In this document: positions 23,223-27,186 of the stretch, piece by piece
How the letters are laid out: every line of letters starts with the position of its first letter
Position numbering within the stretch: the stretch's first letter is position 1
IMG/VR virus record: IMGVR_UViG_3300036792_000277
Span: 1-27,186 of that record
Length of the DNA stretch: 27,186 nt
DNA from: a virus
Reading direction: 5' to 3' (one strand)
Made by a program: the position numbers and the translations under genes
The notes under the pieces: generated by a model
The model's input: only the letters and a program-made list of their open reading frames with translations
Database searches by the model: none
What the model was told of the DNA's origin: nothing

Positions 23223-24907
23223 TAGTTCCTATGCGAAAAAGGGGCTGAAGCCTTTCTTCTTGATGGGGACGACCATTGCGCGGACAGTGCGCAGATCAAC
23301 GCGCTGATGCCGTCTATCTTCTCGGCCGACTTCGCTTTATCCGGCTTGCAGCTCCCGGTAGCGTCCATGTCTACAACGACATTGGAGGCCATCCACCGAA
23401 GAATGGGATTCTCGAGGTGAGCGAGGTCATGTTTGAGAATGAGTTCGAGGAGTCTCTTGGTCGGTCCGGCCAGAGAGGCCATTGCCTGACGGAGTGGAGA
23501 GCAGACGAAACCCTGATCTTGCAGCCAAGTTGATGTCTCCGTGCAGTTCCACGGATCGAAAGCTATCTCACGTATGTCGTAAATGTCAGAGAGCTGAGTG
23601 ATCTTCAGCCGGATTGCGTCATAATCGATTACGTTTCCAGCCGTGAGATTGAACAGTCCGAGACGCTTCCAGGATTCATACGGAACGCGGTCTCGTTTGG
23701 ACCGCTTCTCGATATTGGCCTCGGGGAGAAAGAAGTGAGGCAGGATAGCCCACTTGATTCGGTCACCGTAGGGAGGAAACAACAGAACAAATGCCGAGAT
23801 ATCCGTGGTGGTGGACAGGTCAAGCCCGCCGAAACAGGGTTGGCCTTTCAGAGATGCGATATCGATGGGAGCGTTACACGCTGCCCACTCGTCCATCGGG
23901 ATCCAAGCTACGGACGATTGAGTCCAGAGACCGAGTCGAAGACGGAGTACGCCGTTGAGGCTGGCAGGATCACCCTTAGCCTTGTTGATGGATTCACGGA
24001 GTTCCTTGATATTGACCGAGACGCCCAGGTTTGGGTTTGCTTTTATCCAGTTGCGCTCGTCAAGGTAATCGTCATCGGGATCGAGTCCGCAGATCCAAAC
24101 GAATCTGCTGTCATCTGTGTGAATGCCTGTAAGAACCTTCTCACCGTAGTTGTGCTCAGTGCGACAGAGGGACACTTCACCGGAGCCGGCCGTCGTGATG
24201 ACCAGGAAGATCGGAGAGCGTCGTTTGCCTAGCGCGTTGGCAAGAACGTCCCATAGCTTGCGAGCGTTGACTCCCCAAGCGTGTAGTTCGTCCGCAATCA
24301 GGGCTTGAGGCCGAGGTCCATCGAGGGAGTCTTCGTCCGATGACAGAGGCTGAAACTTGGCCGCGGTGCCTGCGATGTGCAAGTTGTCGCGAAAGGATCT
24401 GATGCGTAACTTGAGTGCCGGCGAGGCGGCGACCATCCGCTCGGCTTCAGAGAAGACGATGCGAGCCTGATCCTTCTTCGTGGCGACAGAGTAGACCTCG
24501 GCGCCAGGTTCGCCCGATGCGATCAGCTCGTAGAGTCCCAGAGCACTGGCCAAAAAGCTCTTGCCGTTGCCCTTTGCCAATTCAATGTATGCAAACTTGA
24601 AGCGACGATAGCCCGTATCAGCCCAGCGCCAGCCGTTGAGGATATAGAGGAGCGCGCACTGCCAGGGTTCCAACACGACCAGATTCCCTGCCCACTCGCC
24701 TTGGCTGTGATGACAGAACTGCTCGATGAAGGTGATTACGTGTTTACCCTTGGCGGGATCAAACTTGAGATTGCGGAGGTGACCTTCTGAAAGGTCACGC
24801 TGATGCCGTGCACATGCGAGCCGTACGAACTTGCTAGTGACGATCTTCCCTGACAGTACCCCTGCGATGTATCTTTCAGCGCGGGTTGGGGAGGGCTTCT
24901 TCGGCAT
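23222..24907 (-). CDS. terL: Terminase large subunit
   Basis: The 561-aa protein starts MPKKPSPTRAERYIAGVLSG. Walker A-like LAKGNGKS is at 110-117 and Walker B ALIADELH at 202-209, in the ATPase part. The RNase H-like nuclease part has GGLDLSTTTDIS with Asp363 and Asp369, AFDPWN with Asp451, and KIDGISALICA with Asp532. This is the Terminase_1 (PF03354) pattern. It packages DNA into the prohead and cuts it. It overlaps the small subunit gene by 32 bp, suggesting coupling. The neighbouring HNH gene would match HK97-like cos packaging, but the cos site cannot be located by eye. Confidence 0.95.
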   Translation of the reverse strand: MPKKPSPTRAERYIAGVLSGKIVTSKFVRLACARHQRDLSEGHLRNLKFDPAKGKHVITFIEQFCHHSQGEWAGNLVVLEPWQCALLYILNGWRWADTGYRRFKFAYIELAKGNGKSFLASALGLYELIASGEPGAEVYSVATKKDQARIVFSEAERMVAASPALKLRIRSFRDNLHIAGTAAKFQPLSSDEDSLDGPRPQALIADELHAWGVNARKLWDVLANALGKRRSPIFLVITTAGSGEVSLCRTEHNYGEKVLTGIHTDDSRFVWICGLDPDDDYLDERNWIKANPNLGVSVNIKELRESINKAKGDPASLNGVLRLRLGLWTQSSVAWIPMDEWAACNAPIDIASLKGQPCFGGLDLSTTTDISAFVLLFPPYGDRIKWAILPHFFLPEANIEKRSKRDRVPYESWKRLGLFNLTAGNVIDYDAIRLKITQLSDIYDIREIAFDPWNCTETSTWLQDQGFVCSPLRQAMASLAGPTKRLLELILKHDLAHLENPILRWMASNVVVDMDATGSCKPDKAKSAEKIDGISALICALSAQWSSPSRRKASAPFSHRN

Positions 24908-25406
24908 CGTGTGATTCGTTTGCGCCTATCCCCTGCATGAACAACTCAAATGGATCAGCAGCGGTTGGCTCACCGACGGAGAGACGTGATCTGGAGCTGG
25001 GATCGAATCCGAATAAAGCTGATGCGCGTAGCATTGCTGTGAGAGCGTTACGTGCTATGCCGACAGCAGGGTGACACTTGATCTTGTGGCCAACTACTTC
25101 ACCGGCCTTGTTGGTGATTGGTTCCTGAACTGTCTGGCCGTCGCAATCGATCATGCGTTCGGCAGATTGCCAGCGCGAGTAGGACTGACAGTAGGCGGCC
25201 AGCGCAGATGAGTCGACCGACCGCAGCATGTCGAGCGCCGATAGTTCCTTGACTACCCGCTTCCACTCTGTCTTGGCATCAGGGGATAGCCATGTGGGAC
25301 AAACTGGTGCGCCACCGAACTTCGGTTCGTTCTTGTTGAGCGTGCGCTTGCCAGGATTGCCCTCGATCAGTTTCAATGCGGTAGGTTTCGGTGCGGGTCC
25401 AGGCAT
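24876..25406 (-). CDS. terS: Terminase small subunit, P27 family
   Basis: The 176-aa protein starts MPGPAPKPTALKLIEGNPGK, the well-known opening of P27-family (PF05119) small terminases, continuing with RTLNKNEPKFGG, LSPDAKTEWKRVVKELSALD and AAYCQSYSRWQSAE. It recognises the packaging site and recruits the large subunit. GAGGG lies 4 nt before the ATG. It is the first gene of the main late operon, and the divergent plus-strand gene starts at 25541. Confidence 0.93.
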   Translation of the reverse strand: MPGPAPKPTALKLIEGNPGKRTLNKNEPKFGGAPVCPTWLSPDAKTEWKRVVKELSALDMLRSVDSSALAAYCQSYSRWQSAERMIDCDGQTVQEPITNKAGEVVGHKIKCHPAVGIARNALTAMLRASALFGFDPSSRSRLSVGEPTAADPFELFMQGIGANESHDAEEALPNPR

Positions 25407-25433
25407 TATTCCCTCAAGAAAGATAGCGAATGG

Positions 25434-25454
25434 ACTAGACTTGGCGTGTCTAGT
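25434..25454. promoter_or_regulatory. Inverted repeat, possible operator
   Basis: ACTAGAC-N7-GTCTAGT is a perfect 7-bp palindrome lying about 28 bp before the small terminase start and about 20 bp before the plus-strand promoter. It would be a suitable site for a dimeric regulator of either gene, or a small mRNA hairpin. There is no direct proof of function. Confidence 0.4.
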
Positions 25455-25473
25455 TGTGCACGTGACTCTTGAT

Positions 25474-25501
25474 TTGAATTCAGGTTTTTACTTACTTTAT
25501 A
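25474..25501 (+). promoter_or_regulatory. Sigma70-like promoter for the membrane-protein gene
   Basis: TTGAAT (25474-25479), a 16-nt spacer and TTTATA (25496-25501) lie about 40 nt before the ATG at 25541, which also has GGAG 8-10 nt upstream. This would let the gene be expressed independently of the late operon. Confidence 0.5.
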
Positions 25502-25540
25502 GAGTCGCGTAATTCACATTCTCAGATCGGAGCATTTGCG

Positions 25541-26425
25541 ATGAGCCTGCTTCCGCACCTGGACATTCCGCAGAATACGGATATCCCGATCAAGATATTA
25601 GAATCGCTGTTGTCCGCGGTTGCGATAAGTATGGTCAAACCTTTTCTTACCGAGATTCAGAGTGTGATTGTAAGAAATAGGAAACGCGATCTCTATAAAG
25701 AACTTGCTGAGGCCAATATTCAGAGCAGAGAATTGAGAATCGCGGCGCGAGAATCTCAAAGCAGTCCGTCAGAGCCGATTGTGCGGTCTCTAAAGAAACG
25801 GAAAGACAAAATACTCGGCGCGATAGCCCAGCTTGAGTCCGAGGAAGAATTTAGGGCAGCGAGAAATAATCGAGTACTAACCCGTACAAGACAGCTTGCT
25901 TTGTGGTTTGTTCCCCGCGGCCATCGATCATGGTTCTTGCACATTGCATATTATTTTGTCATCTTGGAATTACTCCAGAATTCGAAAGCGCTTCTGCTGC
26001 TTGTCAGAGGTATGCGACTTCTGAAATGGGACCTCGTATACACCATCACATTTTACTCATTGTCCACAATAGACCTGGTGTCATCCATAGCAGCTTGGAT
26101 AATTATTGCTTCATTCGTCGGTCACGTGGCACTTGAAAGACAATATGGTGACTCGAAAATACGGGCAAAGACCGAATGGGTTGGCCTAAGGCATAAACGC
26201 ATTGTGAAGATCGTTTCTTATGTCACGATTTCTTTGAATTTAATTCAAATGGTAAGTTATCTCATTTGGCTTGGACACGGCACGCATAACGACAATAGAC
26301 TTGATTTCATTTGGAAAGTCACTTTTCCCGTCAGGGCCATCTTTCAAAGCGCTTGGCTCATTTACATCCTCTTGCAAATGCGCAAGACGTCGAGAAGTCA
26401 AGGTCAAGTGGCCGTGACCCCGTGA
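25541..26425 (+). CDS. Multi-TM membrane protein with coiled coil (moron candidate)
   Basis: The 294-aa protein starts MSLLPHLDIPQNTDIPIKIL. An N-terminal hydrophobic stretch (SLLSAVAISMVKPFL) is followed by a charged coiled-coil-like region (about 45-108) and four membrane helices: HIAYYFVILELLQ, TIDLVSSIAAWIIIASF, IVSYVTISLNLIQMVSYLIW and FQSAWLIYILLQM. It is on the opposite strand to the whole late operon, AT-richer than its neighbours and has its own promoter, as is typical of morons. No family was recognised. A role in blocking superinfection or altering the host envelope is possible but unproven. Confidence 0.65.
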   Translation: MSLLPHLDIPQNTDIPIKILESLLSAVAISMVKPFLTEIQSVIVRNRKRDLYKELAEANIQSRELRIAARESQSSPSEPIVRSLKKRKDKILGAIAQLESEEEFRAARNNRVLTRTRQLALWFVPRGHRSWFLHIAYYFVILELLQNSKALLLLVRGMRLLKWDLVYTITFYSLSTIDLVSSIAAWIIIASFVGHVALERQYGDSKIRAKTEWVGLRHKRIVKIVSYVTISLNLIQMVSYLIWLGHGTHNDNRLDFIWKVTFPVRAIFQSAWLIYILLQMRKTSRSQGQVAVTP

Positions 26426-26516
26426 CCAAGGCCTCTTTAATGGGCTGCAAATTCCTATCTTGCGGCCGCACGCGCGTGACCGGCTGTGGTCTTCGGCAGT
26501 CCCTTTAGAAACAACG

Positions 26517-26544
26517 ACTTACCCCTATCCCTCATGGGGTAGGT
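26517..26544. terminator. Weak bidirectional hairpin between convergent genes
   Basis: TACCCC (26520-26525) pairs with GGGGTA (26536-26541), extendable with a mismatch to ACTTACCCC/GGGGTAGGT. It lies between the plus-strand gene ending at 26425 and the minus-strand gene ending at 26553. No clear U-run follows, so termination is only suggested. Confidence 0.3.
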
Positions 26545-26552
26545 GAGCTGCG

Positions 26553-26915
26553 TTATTCGTTCGGTGGGTGTACCGGGGAGTCAACAGAGTCTTCTTCGAC
26601 TGATGCGGTCACGATCTTGGCTGTATCGGACAGATAGAGTTTCGTACCGTCCTTCTTCGATCCCTTGTGCATGACATACGCGACGATGACGGGAGTGATC
26701 TTGGTGTAATGATCCACGATGACGTAGAACTCGCCGATGTGGTCTGATCGTCCGCAACCAGTGCTCGATAGCTTGCACTGGCATTTTGTTGGCTCGTGCT
26801 GCTGAACCCTGATGCGTGACAGGACGTTGTAGACCTTGCCAGCCTTGCTGACGACTGTGGTCGGAACTTGCAAGAACAGTTCAGTACCGTCGATGACCTG
26901 GAAGACATCTCTCAC
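26553..26915 (-). CDS. Hypothetical protein, 120 aa
   Basis: The protein starts with GTG, MRDVFQVIDGTELFLQVPTT, with AAGGA 7 nt upstream. It is beta-rich and soluble, with a Cys cluster (CQCKLSSTGCG, about 46-56), a SDHIGEFYVIVDHY segment and an acidic C-terminus. I do not recognise a family. It is 21 bp after the HNH endonuclease stop and shares its strand, so both are likely cotranscribed early in the packaging operon. Confidence 0.65.
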   Translation of the reverse strand: MRDVFQVIDGTELFLQVPTTVVSKAGKVYNVLSRIRVQQHEPTKCQCKLSSTGCGRSDHIGEFYVIVDHYTKITPVIVAYVMHKGSKKDGTKLYLSDTAKIVTASVEEDSVDSPVHPPNE

Positions 26916-26936
26916 TTGTTGATCCTTATGTGGTGG

Positions 26937-27186
26937 CTACTGACCTATTGCGGTCAGCGCTGAATGGTGTGGTCGGCAAAGGCTGGTCAGGTTGGCCAAC
27001 ACTAGCCTGAGGTGTTTATGTGTCGTGACCTTGAGGATGTGATGGACATCTACAGCAGGTGTCGCTCTGCCGGCGGACAGACAGTGTTGGCAGATCCAAC
27101 GATCACGCTTGAGCGCCTGGAGCCTAATGACCTTCCATCTGTGGTCATATCCTCTGCTGGCCGCGGTGCCTCGGAAGTGAGAGTCG
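26937..27186 (-). CDS. HNH endonuclease, 5'-truncated at the window edge
   Basis: The minus-strand frame is open from the right edge and ends at TAG (26939-26937), giving 82 residues. The text contains SRGYDHRWKVIRLQALKRDR, WICQHC, then DVHHILKV and NLTSLCRPHHSALT. This is the ββα-metal HNH nuclease with two Cys pairs, of the type found beside terminase genes in HK97-like phages, where it helps cut at cos. The start is outside the window. Confidence 0.9.
   Translation of the reverse strand, partial: DSHFRGTAASRGYDHRWKVIRLQALKRDRWICQHCLSAGRATPAVDVHHILKVTTHKHLRLVLANLTSLCRPHHSALTAIGQ

Overview
The window is most of the late (packaging, head, tail) region of a lambda/HK97-like siphovirus or prophage, flanked by accessory genes. 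The late genes lie on the minus strand and read from right to left. GC content, Sec signal peptides on tail proteins and the style of the hypothetical genes would suit a soil Acidobacteriota (Terriglobia-type) host, but this is inference; no host marker gene is present. No integrase, repressor, endolysin, att site, tRNA or rRNA was recognised, so prophage ends are not visible.

Layout, right to left along the late strand. A 5'-truncated HNH endonuclease (to 27186) and a small hypothetical gene (26553-26915) come first. Then there is an inserted plus-strand membrane-protein gene (25541-26425) and a divergent promoter region. The packaging and head genes follow: small terminase, large terminase, portal, prohead protease, HK97-type major capsid protein, a small head protein, head-tail connector, an unusual 278-bp gap, and head closure. 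The tail genes come next: tail terminator, tail tube, a G/GT-type tail chaperone pair read by frameshift, an HK97 gp10-like protein, tape measure, two small membrane proteins (lysis candidates), a fused M/L-type tail-tip protein, a K-like NlpC/P60-type peptidase and a J-like host-specificity protein with carbohydrate-binding-like modules. The last block is a fibre cassette: three tandem paralogous small proteins, two small hypothetical proteins, a collagen-like fibre split by an apparent frameshift, and a LamG-like protein. Many junctions are TAATG or ATGA overlaps, so most of the operon should be translationally coupled.

The left 3.3 kb is accessory. It holds a truncated membrane-anchored protein, a hypothetical protein and an exported protein with a proteasome-like Ntn-hydrolase signature on the minus strand, then a plus-strand group of a small unknown, a RelE/ParE-like protein and a two-TM protein. 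A strong bidirectional terminator separates this group from the fibre genes.

Most unusual points: (1) a tail fibre split by one extra base; (2) Sec signal peptides on two fibre-cassette proteins; (3) a well-supported -1 frameshift for the tail chaperone with a non-classical CCCC slip candidate; (4) a 14-bp perfect stem hairpin between the tail-tube and chaperone genes; (5) an M/L fusion that keeps an ideal internal ribosome binding site; (6) the exported proteasome-like protein.
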